Assembly: GCF_026420845.1 (NCBI RefSeq)
Contig: NZ_JAOWCB010000026.1
Location: forward strand, 1-64,000
Source of the DNA: Streptomyces sp. PR69
Lineage (GTDB): Bacteria > Actinomycetota > Actinomycetes > Streptomycetales > Streptomycetaceae
Length of the DNA: 64,000 nt
Direction: 5' to 3'
Shown here piece after piece: positions 32,362 to 40,948 of this stretch. The stretch's first letter is position 1. Each line of letters begins with the position of its first letter. Under the pieces are notes generated by a model. It saw only the letters and a program-made list of their open reading frames with translations. It ran no database searches and was not told where the DNA came from. Position numbers and translations under genes: made by a program.

Positions 32362-32919
32362 ATGACGACCGGCGCACCGACACCGACGGCCCACCGACGT
32401 TCCCGCCCCCGCTCCCTGCTCCCCCTCGCCATCGCCGCCTGGCTGGTGCTGGAGATCTGGCTGCTGATGATCGTCGGCCGGGCGGCCGGCGGGCTCACGG
32501 TGCTCCTGCTGCTGGTCGGCGGGGCGGTGCTGGGCGCGGCGGTCATGAAGCGGGCGGGCCGCAGGGCGTTCACAGCGCTGACGGAGGCGCTGCAGTCGCA
32601 TTCTCCGTCTCAGGCTCCGGCAGCAGCTCCGCAGGCCGGCGGCAGCCCGGGCAATGGCTTCCTGATGCTCGCGGGGCTGCTGCTGATGCTGCCGGGGCTG
32701 ATCTCCGACGCGGCGGGGCTGCTGCTGCTGATCCCGCCGCTGCGGAAGGGGCTGAGCCGGCGTGTGCGGCGGGCGGCGGTGCCGGGGGCGTTCGGTGACG
32801 CGTACCAGCAGGCCCGCATCCACCGGCCGGACGGCAAGGTCGTCCCGGGCGAGGTCATCCGTGACACCCCGCCGCCGGACGGGGGCGAGGACACTCCCCG
32901 CCCGCCCCTGACGCAGTAA
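32362..32919 (+). CDS. fxsA: FxsA family membrane protein
   Basis: A 185-residue inner membrane protein of the FxsA family. A Pro/Arg-rich N-terminus precedes two close transmembrane helices (about residues 20-38 and 45-65), then a third helical pair GNGFLMLAGLLLMLPGLISD (the family signature) and LLLLIPP, with a hydrophilic C-terminal tail. In E. coli FxsA overexpression relieves exclusion of phage T7 by the F plasmid; function otherwise unknown. It follows ppm1 by 36 bases and is probably cotranscribed. The ribosome site GGGAG is only one base from the ATG and is buried in a hairpin, so the start is uncertain. Confidence 0.87.
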   Translation: MTTGAPTPTAHRRSRPRSLLPLAIAAWLVLEIWLLMIVGRAAGGLTVLLLLVGGAVLGAAVMKRAGRRAFTALTEALQSHSPSQAPAAAPQAGGSPGNGFLMLAGLLLMLPGLISDAAGLLLLIPPLRKGLSRRVRRAAVPGAFGDAYQQARIHRPDGKVVPGEVIRDTPPPDGGEDTPRPPLTQ

Positions 32920-33461
32920 CGCCCCGCCCCGGGCACGGGCCTTTCCCACCCACCCGCCCTATGAACACGGGGCTGTGGCCCCACCCCCGCCACCGGCCCG
33001 GCGCTCCGCGCGGGCCGGTTCCGCACCGCGGCGGGGGCTGCGTGGCTGGGGCGTGCGTTTGGGGCGGTTGTGTGCTCCGCGCGGGCTGGTCCCGCGCCTC
33101 GGTGGGGGCTGCGTGGCTCGGCGTTCCGTGTTGTGTCTGGGGTTTGGGTCGCTCGTCGGGGGTGGTGGGGTCGCTTCGCGCGCCTGTCCGGCTCCTGGCG
33201 GGACCTTGTGGCCGGGGCGGACTGCTCGCGCTGGGCGCGTGCCCTTGGCTCTGATCGGGGAGGCGGGGCTTGCTGCGCAGGGCTTGCTCCCGGGTCCCTC
33301 TGGGGCGCGTCGGCGTTCTGCGCCCGACGCGGCGTTGGCCCGGCCGCCGGCGGGGGCCGGAGGCCGGATCCCCCGGACATGCCAAAGCCGCGGGGGCGGA
33401 CCACACCTGATGTGGTCCGCCCCCGCGGCTCGCGGTGCCCTGGAGCTACGCGATCACGCGA
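32920..33461. repeat. Intergenic region with an imperfect 48-base direct repeat
   Basis: A 542-base gap between convergent fxsA and rbpA. GCTCCGCGCGGGCCGGTTCC and the following bases (33003-33050) recur at 33074-33121, 42 of 48 identical. The rest is G/T-rich filler with no credible gene, ending in the bidirectional hairpin at 33386-33430. Confidence 0.6.
33386..33430. terminator. Bidirectional terminator between fxsA and rbpA
   Basis: A perfect 20-base stem: AGCCGCGGGGGCGGACCACA (33386-33405) and its exact complement (33411-33430) with a CCTGA loop. It starts 32 bases after the rbpA stop and faces fxsA on the other side. Confidence 0.85.
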
Positions 33462-33836
33462 TCACGCGGACTTCCGGCTGTCCCGCGGATGCACCGCAAT
33501 ATTCATCGCGCCCGACCGCAGGACCGCCAGCCTCTCGGCCAGCACCTCCTCCAGCTCCTCGCGGGTGCGCCGCTCCATGAGCATGTCCCAGTGCGTCCGC
33601 GCCGGCTTGCCCTTCTTCTCCTCGGGGCCGTCCCCGTCCACCAGGAGTGCCTGCGCGCCGCACGCCTTGCACTCCCACTCCGGCGGAATCTCCGCCTCAA
33701 CCGAGAACGGCATCTCGAAACGATGTCCGTTCTGGCATGCGTACTCCACGGCCTGGCGCGGGGCCAGATCGATGCCGCGGTCGGTCTCGTAGCTGGTAAC
33801 CACGAGCCGCGTGCCGCGGAGAGCTCGCTCACTCAT
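33462..33836 (-). CDS. rbpA: RNA polymerase-binding protein RbpA
   Basis: A 124-residue RbpA: an N-terminal tail (MSERALRGTRLVVTSYETDR), a central beta-barrel with CQNGH and CKACG cysteines (about residues 33-60), a basic linker (KKGKPARTHWDMLMERR), and the C-terminal sigma-interaction helices (EELEEVLAERLAVLR). RbpA binds the principal sigma factor and stabilises open complexes in actinobacteria; in S. coelicolor (SCO1421) it is induced by oxidative stress and rifampicin. Here a sigma-R-type promoter lies upstream. The protein is essential or nearly so in relatives. Confidence 0.97.
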   Translation of the reverse strand: MSERALRGTRLVVTSYETDRGIDLAPRQAVEYACQNGHRFEMPFSVEAEIPPEWECKACGAQALLVDGDGPEEKKGKPARTHWDMLMERRTREELEEVLAERLAVLRSGAMNIAVHPRDSRKSA

Positions 33837-33897
33837 GAATCGTGCCTCCCGGGCTTGTCGCCCACAGGACAGGTGTCGCTGTCGTCGTCATCCGGTC

Positions 33898-33924
33898 AAC
33901 GTCCGGTCGGCGGTAAAGATTCCC
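33898..33924 (-). promoter_or_regulatory. Sigma-R-type promoter of rbpA
   Basis: On the minus strand, GGGAAT (33919-33924), exactly 18 bases, then GTT (33898-33900): a full match to the Streptomyces sigma-R consensus GGAAT-N18-GTT. The start codon is about 55 bases downstream. rbpA is a known sigma-R target in S. coelicolor, so this is strong. Confidence 0.85.
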
Positions 33925-34103
33925 GTTCCGGGTCATGCGTCGCCCGTCGTGCCGCTGCTTTCCCAATGTATGGGGGTACCCACCAGTGCCCGGTTTGTCA
34001 CATCTGACAGAAAGTGTCACCCCGTGATTTCACTTCTTCCGCGCGCAGTAACGGTCCGCCTGGCAGGCCAAAGGCGTACACTACCGCCCTTTCACTTCAA
34101 CGT

Positions 34104-35468
34104 CTAAATCCGGTCGGGCACCGGATTCCCCGCGGCGGCGGCCGCCTCCCGCACCGGCACCCGCGCCAGCAGCAGGAAGCCGAGGGCGAAGAACACCACC
34201 AGGGAGATGATCGCGTCCCGGTAGCTGCCGGTCAGCTGATACGCGAGCCCGAAGACCAGCGGCCCCAGCCAGCTCAGTCCGCGGTCGCTCATCTCGTACG
34301 CGGAGAAGTACTCCGCCTCCTTGCCGCGCGGCACCAGATGTGAGAAGAGCGACCGCGACAGCGCCTGGCTGCCGCCGAGGACGAGCCCGATCGCTCCGGC
34401 GAGCACGAAGAACCACATCGGCCGTCCGGCGGGCAGAAAGTAGCCGGCGGCGAGGATCAGCGTCCACACCGCCAGCGACCCCAGGATCGTGCGCTTCGCC
34501 CCGTAGCTCCGGGCCAGCCGCCCCATCGCGAGCGCGCCCGCCACCGCCAGCACCTGCACCAGCAGCACCGCCGTGATCAGCGTGGTCTGGTCGAGCCCCA
34601 GCTCCTCGGAGCCGTAGATGGACGCCTGCGAGATCACCGTCTGGACCCCGTCGTTGTAGACGAGGTACGCCAGCAGGAAGGAGAGGGTGAGCGGATGGCG
34701 CCGCATGTCCCGCAGCGTCGCCAGCAGCTGCCGCCAGCCGGAGCCCACCGCGCCCTCGCCGTTCGGCGCGGCCCGCCGGTCGCGCAGCCGGCGCAGCGGC
34801 ACCAGAGTGAACGCCCCCCACCACACACCGGCCGACGCCAGACAGATCCGCACCGCCTCGGCCTCCGACAGGCCGAAGGATTCATGCCCGGTGTAGAGGG
34901 CGAGATTGAGCACCAGGACCAGCGCACCCGACGTATAGCCGAAGGCCCAGCCCCGCGACGAGACCGCGTCCCGCTCGTCGGGCTCCGCGATCTGCGGCAG
35001 ATAGGCGTTGTAGAGGACCATCGACACCGCGAGCGAGGCATTGGCGACGATCAGCAGCAGCGCGCCCAGCAGATAGCGGTCGCCGTCCAGGAAGAACATG
35101 CCCGCGGTTGCCGCCGCCCCCAGGTACGCGGCCGCCGCCAGCAGCGGCTTCTTACGGCCCGAACGGTCGGCCGCCGCACCCGCCAGCGGCATCAGCAGCA
35201 CCGCCAGCACCACCGACACCGACACCGCGTACGGGAACACCGCCCCGGCGCGCACCGGGATGCCCAGCGGATGGACAAACCCCTCGGCGTCGGCCGCGGC
35301 CTTGGCCACCGACGTCAGATACGGCCCGAGGAAGACGGTGAGCACGCTCGTCGAGTAGACGGAGCAGGCGAAGTCGTAGAAGTACCAGCCCCGCTGCTCG
35401 CGTATCCGGTCTGCCGGATGGCCTGGCCCGTCCGGGCCGGCCGCCCGGTCCGCGGTGTCCGCAGTCAC
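34104..35468 (-). CDS. UMF1-type MFS transporter
   Basis: A 454-residue membrane protein with about 12 transmembrane segments and the UMF1/Atg22-like signature WYFYDFACSVYSTSV in TM1, plus a GAAADRSGRKKPLL loop between TM2 and TM3 and GGSQALSRSLFSHLVPRGKE in the second half. Substrate unknown; Atg22 relatives export amino acids from the yeast vacuole. GTG at 35468 with GAGAGGG upstream. It lies 58 bases downstream of the GDPD gene on the same strand. Confidence 0.87.
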   Translation of the reverse strand: MTADTADRAAGPDGPGHPADRIREQRGWYFYDFACSVYSTSVLTVFLGPYLTSVAKAAADAEGFVHPLGIPVRAGAVFPYAVSVSVVLAVLLMPLAGAAADRSGRKKPLLAAAAYLGAAATAGMFFLDGDRYLLGALLLIVANASLAVSMVLYNAYLPQIAEPDERDAVSSRGWAFGYTSGALVLVLNLALYTGHESFGLSEAEAVRICLASAGVWWGAFTLVPLRRLRDRRAAPNGEGAVGSGWRQLLATLRDMRRHPLTLSFLLAYLVYNDGVQTVISQASIYGSEELGLDQTTLITAVLLVQVLAVAGALAMGRLARSYGAKRTILGSLAVWTLILAAGYFLPAGRPMWFFVLAGAIGLVLGGSQALSRSLFSHLVPRGKEAEYFSAYEMSDRGLSWLGPLVFGLAYQLTGSYRDAIISLVVFFALGFLLLARVPVREAAAAAGNPVPDRI

Positions 35469-35526
35469 GCCGCGCCCTCTCGCTCGTCCGTCGTCAGACG
35501 TGCGAGCCGGCTCGGACCGTGCGGGC

Positions 35527-36291
35527 TCAGACCCAGACTCCCCGGTCGGTCAGCACCGTGCGCAGCGTCTCCAGATGATCGGTCATGATGCCATCCACGC
35601 CGAGATCAAGCAGCGCCGCCATCCGATCCGCGTCGTTCACCGTCCAGACGTGGACCTGCAGCCCACGGGCGTGCGCCTCGCGGACGAAGCGGCGGTCGAC
35701 CACCGGAATGCCGTTCTGCGACTGCGGCACCTGCGCGCAGACCGCGCCCAGGCGCACCGCCGCCGGGATGCCCAGCGAACGCAGCCGCAGCCCCAGCACC
35801 CCGCGGACCCCGTACGACGTCGCCAGCCGCGGCCCGGCGAGCCGGGCGGCCCTGGCCACCCTCCCCTCGGAGAAGGAGCCCACGCAGACGCGGTCCCAGA
35901 CGCCGGTCCTGCGGATCAGATCGACGAGCGGCGTCAGCGCCGACTCCGCCTTGAGGTCGACGTTCCAGCGTGCCTCGGGGAACTCCTCCAGCAGCTCCTC
36001 GAAGAGCGGCAGCGGCTCCCGGCCCGCCACTCGCGCACGGCGCACCTCGCTCCAGGGGAGGTCCGCGATCCGGCCGCGGGCGTCCGTCACCCGGTCCAGG
36101 GTCGGGTCGTGGAACGCGACGAGCCTGCCGTCGGCGGTGGTGTGCACATCCGTCTCGAAGTAGCGGTACCCGGCCGCGGCGGCGCGGCGGAAGGCGGCGG
36201 CGGTGTTCTCAAGCCCGTCGGCCGCCCCGCCGCGGTGCGCGAAGGCGAGCGTGGCCGGATGGTCCAGATAGGGATGGCGTACGCGTGTCAC
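35527..36291 (-). CDS. Glycerophosphodiester phosphodiesterase
   Basis: A 254-residue cytoplasmic GDPD with the catalytic HRG (AFAHRGGAADGLENT), metal-binding ETDVH and the FHDPTLDR second His, all in a TIM barrel. It hydrolyses glycerophosphodiesters to glycerol-3-phosphate and an alcohol. No signal peptide. GTG at 36291 overlaps the stop of the YczE gene by four bases (GTGA), so it is translationally coupled to a membrane protein of unknown function. Confidence 0.92.
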   Translation of the reverse strand: MTRVRHPYLDHPATLAFAHRGGAADGLENTAAAFRRAAAAGYRYFETDVHTTADGRLVAFHDPTLDRVTDARGRIADLPWSEVRRARVAGREPLPLFEELLEEFPEARWNVDLKAESALTPLVDLIRRTGVWDRVCVGSFSEGRVARAARLAGPRLATSYGVRGVLGLRLRSLGIPAAVRLGAVCAQVPQSQNGIPVVDRRFVREAHARGLQVHVWTVNDADRMAALLDLGVDGIMTDHLETLRTVLTDRGVWV

Positions 36292-36935
36292 CTTCGCAGT
36301 ATCACCCGCCCCGGTGTCCGGCCGGCGACCACCATGCTGCCTCCGTCCGGTCCGGAGATGGCGAAGACGCGCAGGAAGAGCTGGGCGAGCGGGCCGATCG
36401 CCAGTGCGTACGCCACCGTGCCCGCACCCAGCGTCCCCCCGAGCAGGAAACCCGTGGCCACCACCGTCACCTCGACCAGGGTGCGCATCAGCCGGATCGA
36501 CCGGCCGGTGAGCCGGTGCAGTCCGGTCATCAGGCCGTCGCGCGGCCCCGGCCCGAAGCGGGCGGCGATGTAGAGGCCGGTCGCCGCGCCGTTCAGCACG
36601 ATCCCCGTGATCATCACGGGGATCTGTACGGGGAGTGTGCGGGCGTCCGGCACGACGGCCAGCGTCGCGTCCATGGCGAGACCGACGACGAAGACGTTCG
36701 AGACCGTGCCGAGGCCCGGGCGCTGCCGCAGCGGAATCCAGAGCAGCAGCACCGCGGCGCCCACAATGATCGACACCACGCCGATGGTCAGGCCGGTCAG
36801 CTCCGCAAGCCCCTGATGCAGCACGTTCCAGGGCTCAAGCCCGAGCCCCGCACGCACCAGCAGCGCCGAACTCGCCCCGTACAGCGCCAGACCGGCGTAC
36901 AGCTGGAGCAGTCGGCGGGACAGATGCCTGGACAC
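36288..36935 (-). CDS. YczE/YitT-like membrane protein
   Basis: A 215-residue membrane protein with five or six transmembrane segments, of the YczE family: LGLEPWNVLHQGLAELTGL early and GPRDGLMTGLHRLTGRSIRL later, both family hallmarks. Function unknown; YczE influences surfactin output in Bacillus. The GTG at 36935 is my choice because upstream frame enters the operator region; GGTTGC precedes it weakly. It is divergent from a MocR regulator, the standard YczE-YczR arrangement, and coupled downstream to GDPD. Confidence 0.85.
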   Translation of the reverse strand: MSRHLSRRLLQLYAGLALYGASSALLVRAGLGLEPWNVLHQGLAELTGLTIGVVSIIVGAAVLLLWIPLRQRPGLGTVSNVFVVGLAMDATLAVVPDARTLPVQIPVMITGIVLNGAATGLYIAARFGPGPRDGLMTGLHRLTGRSIRLMRTLVEVTVVATGFLLGGTLGAGTVAYALAIGPLAQLFLRVFAISGPDGGSMVVAGRTPGRVILRR

Positions 36936-36982
36936 AGAGCAACCCCCCAGGGTGTCGTCGTGGACTGATGCATGACACCCTG

Positions 36983-37012
36983 TGGCCATGGAATGAATGC
37001 CAGCCATGGCCA
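36983..37012. promoter_or_regulatory. Palindromic operator between yczE and MocR genes
   Basis: TGGCCATGG (36983-36991) and CCATGGCCA (37004-37012) form a perfect 9-base inverted repeat with 12 bases between; each arm also contains the self-complementary CCATGG. It sits in the 102-base divergent region, 25 bases before the MocR start, and is a likely MocR (YczR) site. Confidence 0.6.
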
Positions 37013-37037
37013 ATTTCCGGAAGGTGGACTGAATTCC

Positions 37038-38537
37038 ATGACGCAGTGGACCTCGGCGGTGGGGGCGGCGCAGCTCGCCCGACAGCTCGGCGCCCAGCAG
37101 CCGCGGCCTGGCGGACCGGGGGCGCGCAAGCTCCCCGCGTACCGCTCGCTGGCCGACGGGATCAGACTGCTCGTCCTCGAAGGCAGGGTGCCCGTCGCCG
37201 CCAAGCTGCCCGCCGAGCGGGAGCTGGCGCTCGCCCTCTCCGTGAGCCGTACGACGGTCGCCGCCGCGTACGAGGCGCTGCGCGGCGAGGGCTTCCTTGA
37301 GTCCCGCAGGGGCGCGGGCAGCTGGACGGCCGTCCCCGCGGGCAATCCGCTGCCCGCCCGCGGCCTGGAACCGCTGCCCCCGGAGTCCCTCGGCTCGATG
37401 ATCGACCTGGGCTGCGCCGCGCTGCCCGCGCCCGAGCCATGGCTGACCCGTGCCATCCAGGGGGCGCTGGAGGAACTGCCTCCGTATGCGCACACCCACG
37501 GCGACTATCCGGCCGGGCTGCCCGCGCTGCGGCGGATGCTCGCGGACCGCTACACCGAGCGGGGCATTCCGACCATGCCCGAGCAGATCATGGTCACCAC
37601 GGGCGCCATGGGGGCGATCGACGCCATCTGCCATCTGTTCGCCGGGCGCGGCGAGCGCATCGCCGTCGAATCGCCCAGCTACGCCAATATCCTCCAGCTG
37701 ATGCGCGAGGCCGGGGCCAGGCTGGTGCCCGTCGCCATGGCGGAGGGGCTGGCGGGCTGGGATCTGCCGCGCTGGCGGCAGGTGCTGCGGGAGGCGGCGC
37801 CCCGGCTGGCCTATGTGGTCGCCGACTTCCACAACCCCACGGGCGCGCTGGCAGACGAGGACCAGCGGCGGGCGATGGTGGACGCGGCGCGTTCGGCCGG
37901 CACGGTGCTCGTCGTCGACGAGACCATGTCGGAGCTGCATCTCGACGACGGCATCGACATGCCCCGGCCGGTCTGCGCGTTCGACCCGGCGGGCAGCACG
38001 GTCCTGACGGTGGGATCGGCCAGCAAGGCGTTCTGGGCGGGCATGCGGATCGGCTGGGTGCGGGCCGCGCCCGATGTGATCCGCTCCCTGGTCGCGGCCC
38101 GTGCGTACGCGGATCTCGGCACGCCCGTGCTGGAGCAGCTCGGCGTCAACTGGCTGATGCGGACCGGCGGCTGGGAGCAGGCGGTCGCCGTGCGCAGGAC
38201 CCAGGCCCGGGAGAACCGGGACGCGCTGGTCGCCGCGGTGCGCCGGGAGCTGCCCGGCTGGGAGTTCCGGGTGCCCCACGGCGGGCTCACCCTCTGGGTC
38301 CGCACTGGCGGCCTCTCCGGCTCCCGCCTCGCCGAGGCCGGCGAACGCGTCGGAGTGCGCGTCCCCTCGGGTCCGCGCTTCGGAGTCGACGGCGCGTTCG
38401 AGGGGTACGTCCGCCTCCCCTTCACCGTCGGCGGCCCCGTCGCCGACGAGGCGGCGACCCGCCTCGCCGCCGCGGCCCGCCTGGTCGAAACGGGCGCGAC
38501 GACGGGTGCGGAGTCCCCGCGCACCTTCGTGGCCTGA
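37038..38537 (+). CDS. MocR/GntR family regulator with aminotransferase domain (YczR-type)
   Basis: A 499-residue fusion: GntR winged helix (about residues 33-105; KLPAERELALALSVSRTTVA) and a fold-type I aminotransferase-like domain (about 120-485) with the PLP lysine at Lys330 (VGSASKAFWAGMRIGW) and the substrate-side DFHNPTG loop. MocR proteins bind PLP and an effector and repress or activate a neighbouring gene. ATG at 37038 is chosen over ATGs at 36972 and 36993, which fall inside the operator. Divergent yczE is the likely target. Confidence 0.9.
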   Translation: MTQWTSAVGAAQLARQLGAQQPRPGGPGARKLPAYRSLADGIRLLVLEGRVPVAAKLPAERELALALSVSRTTVAAAYEALRGEGFLESRRGAGSWTAVPAGNPLPARGLEPLPPESLGSMIDLGCAALPAPEPWLTRAIQGALEELPPYAHTHGDYPAGLPALRRMLADRYTERGIPTMPEQIMVTTGAMGAIDAICHLFAGRGERIAVESPSYANILQLMREAGARLVPVAMAEGLAGWDLPRWRQVLREAAPRLAYVVADFHNPTGALADEDQRRAMVDAARSAGTVLVVDETMSELHLDDGIDMPRPVCAFDPAGSTVLTVGSASKAFWAGMRIGWVRAAPDVIRSLVAARAYADLGTPVLEQLGVNWLMRTGGWEQAVAVRRTQARENRDALVAAVRRELPGWEFRVPHGGLTLWVRTGGLSGSRLAEAGERVGVRVPSGPRFGVDGAFEGYVRLPFTVGGPVADEAATRLAAAARLVETGATTGAESPRTFVA

Positions 38538-39330
38538 GACCCCGTGCGCGTCTCCCGGTGTTGGCCGTGCGGCGGCGGGCTGGGCGTGGCTTGGTGTTCG
38601 TGGCGTGTGCGCGTGAGATGCCGGGTGCGTCTGCTGGTGTTGGCCGTGCGGCGGCGGGCTGGGGCGTGTCGCCGAAGTCCCGCCTGCCGGGCGATGCCTG
38701 GCAGGCGCTCTCCCTGGGCCCTGCGGGCCCGGGAGGCGCCCTGCGCTGCGTTGCCGTCGGTCGCCGATGCTCCGCATGGACCCTCCCCCAGCCTTCGGCC
38801 GGGGGTGCGCCCATCCTCTGCCTTGCGGTCCTCCGCAGCCCTTGGGGCGCGGGGCGCCCTCGGCGCCAGACGCCGCCCGGCCCGCCCTCCGGGCGGACGA
38901 CGCCACTTCGACGACGCTCTCGAGCGTCCCTCCCAGCAGGCTTTGCTTCGTCGCGCCGCCCTGCACGCACTCCCTCTGACCCTGCGGGCCCGGGAGGCGC
39001 TCTCACACTGCGCTGGCCAAAAGCCCGAGCAGCTCCGCTGCGGGGGCTTCCGGCCGCCTGGCGGTCTCCCTCGCAGTCCTTCGGGCGCGGGGGCGCCCGG
39101 CATCGGACGACGGTCCTCGGAGGCAAAGCTTGCCGGTCGCGGCACTGGCCGCCAGCGTTCGCCGCGCGTGCCCGCGCGTTACCGCTCCCAGCGCGGCCCG
39201 GGAATGGGTCTCCGCTTCGCGAAGCCGCCGTACGAAAACAGCCCCGCCCGGCCCAGGGCACCTCGCAGCGGTACTGGGGGAGGTAGCCGGGGGAAGTACG
39301 AGGCGCGGGGGTCCGGGCGCGGGCCCCCGG
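38538..39330. repeat. Repeat-rich intergenic block
   Basis: A 793-base gap between convergent genes with no convincing gene. GGTGTTGGCCGTGCGGCGGC and eight more bases occur exactly twice (38557-38584, 38636-38663). A longer unit is duplicated in diverged form: CCCTGCGGGCCCGGGAGGCG is found near 38719 and 38981, each followed about 100 bases later by a GCAGTCCTTCGGGCGCGGGG-like segment. The end (39300-39330) carries the GGGTCCGGGCGCGGGCCCCC motif shared with other gaps in the window. Confidence 0.6.
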
Positions 39331-40947
39331 TCAGCCGTCTGCGCGGGCCGTCGCCCGCACCGGCTCCGGCGTCCCCTCGTCCTGCCGCTCCGGCAGCAGC
39401 CCCCGCACTGCCCGCCGGTGCGATTCGGCCGCGGCGTCGTCGTACGGATCCGGCGTCGCGGGCACCTGGAGGCGGACCACCGGCCCCGCACCCAGCCGGG
39501 CGTACCCGCGGCCGGGCGGGACCGCCGGCACCGGCGTCGTGTGCGGCTGGACGCCGAGCACGGATGCCGCCTGCTCGCAGGAGACCGCCCCGAGGACCAC
39601 CCGCGCCCGCGTGTATGTGCGCACCGGCTCGGCCAGCGACTCCAGCCCGTCGAACTGCTCGGCCACCGCCACCGTCACCTGCGCCGCCCTGCCGTGCCGC
39701 AGCGGCACGGACAGCAGCTGCTGCGGATCGGTGTGCCCGTCCGCCGCCGCGAGATGGCCGAAGACGCTCGGCCGGTCGAGGAGAATCCACAGCGGACGCC
39801 GGACGTCCTCGGGCGCGGGACGCCCCGTCTGCCGCGCCCGGTTCACCGCGATCAACCGGCGCTCCGTCTCATGCGCCGCCCACTCCAGGCCCGCCAGCGC
39901 ACCGGACAGCCCGCACTCCACCGCCAGCACGCCCCTGCGCCCGGTCAGACACGCGTACTCTCCGCCGCCTCCGCCCTCGATGATCAGCACGTCCCCGTGC
40001 TGGAGGGCCTGCAGCGCGATGGACCTCAGCAGCGTGGAGGTGCCGCTGCCGGGCGTGCCGACGGCCAGCAGATGCGGTTCGGCCGACCGCGCCCCCGTGC
40101 GCCAGACGACCGCGGGCGCGTCCTGCGCCGCCCCGCCGGCGTCGCTCACCGGCACCGTGCGCTGTACCGCGTCCGGATCGGTGAAGCCGAGCACCGTCTC
40201 CCCGGGGACGGTGACGAACCGCTGCGCGGCGATGGTGGCGGGCAGCGCGGGAAGCACCGTCATCAGCAGTTCATTGGCCTCCTCCTCCCAGGTGAAGAGG
40301 TACTCCCGGCCGCGCCCAGATTTGGCGTGCAGCAGCTGCTCGATGCGGGCGCGGGCCTGCGGCTCGCCGTCCGTGAAGTACGCGGGGTAGTTCACCCGCA
40401 GCCTGGTCAGCCGCCCGTTCGCGTCAAAGGCGCACTCGCTGAACGCCGTGTCCCACTCCCCGCCGTGCCGGAACAGCGGCGCGGGGTCCTCCGCCACGGA
40501 GAAGTACGGCACCAGCGCCTCGTACAGCGCCTGCAGCCTGCGGCTCTCGGCAGGGTCCGGACCGCTGCGCGCAGGGGTGCGCTCCCGGCCCTGCCACGCG
40601 GCCGCGCCCATCAGCGCGATCAGCCCGAGCAGCGGTCCGTACGGGATGAGCGCGAGCAGCAGCAGACCGCCGGCGGCCAGACACAGGGCGGGACCGCGCC
40701 GTTCCCTGGGGGTGTCGGCCCACCGCCGGCGTGCCGCCCCGGCCAGCCGGCGCAGCCCGCGGGCGATCGTGATCAGCGGATGGAGCACGTCCGCCGCGCC
40801 GTCCGCGGCGGTGCGCGCGATCTCCCGGCTGCGGGCGATCTGCGCGGCGCCGCCGCTGACGATGCGGCTGCCGAGGACCCGGGGGCCGACAGGCCGGGCT
40901 CCGCCGAGCCGGGAGCCAAGGGCGCGGGGGAGCGGTCGACGGGCCAC
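39331..40947 (-). CDS. Membrane P-loop protein with degenerate Walker A (FtsK/HerA-like)
   Basis: A 538-residue protein. Two adjacent transmembrane helices (about residues 83-120, LAAGGLLLLALIPYGPLLGL) precede a cytoplasmic P-loop domain. The Walker A position reads VGTPGSGTSTLLRSIALQAL (from about residue 296), with Thr in place of the catalytic Lys; Walker B reads WILLDRPS, with Arg where Glu is expected. The layout recalls FtsK/TraB or EccC-like pumps, but both key residues are lost, so ATP hydrolysis is doubtful. GTG at 40947 overlaps, by its context, the stop of the 64-residue membrane gene (two bases apart), implying coupled translation. Function unknown. Confidence 0.75.
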   Translation of the reverse strand: MARRPLPRALGSRLGGARPVGPRVLGSRIVSGGAAQIARSREIARTAADGAADVLHPLITIARGLRRLAGAARRRWADTPRERRGPALCLAAGGLLLLALIPYGPLLGLIALMGAAAWQGRERTPARSGPDPAESRRLQALYEALVPYFSVAEDPAPLFRHGGEWDTAFSECAFDANGRLTRLRVNYPAYFTDGEPQARARIEQLLHAKSGRGREYLFTWEEEANELLMTVLPALPATIAAQRFVTVPGETVLGFTDPDAVQRTVPVSDAGGAAQDAPAVVWRTGARSAEPHLLAVGTPGSGTSTLLRSIALQALQHGDVLIIEGGGGGEYACLTGRRGVLAVECGLSGALAGLEWAAHETERRLIAVNRARQTGRPAPEDVRRPLWILLDRPSVFGHLAAADGHTDPQQLLSVPLRHGRAAQVTVAVAEQFDGLESLAEPVRTYTRARVVLGAVSCEQAASVLGVQPHTTPVPAVPPGRGYARLGAGPVVRLQVPATPDPYDDAAAESHRRAVRGLLPERQDEGTPEPVRATARADG

Positions 40948-40948
40948 G

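Noticed and set aside
36936..38966. Continuation of the yczE frame upstream across the MocR gene (892 codons in all)
   Set aside because: Entirely antisense to a well-supported MocR gene; only the last 215 codons show membrane-protein character.
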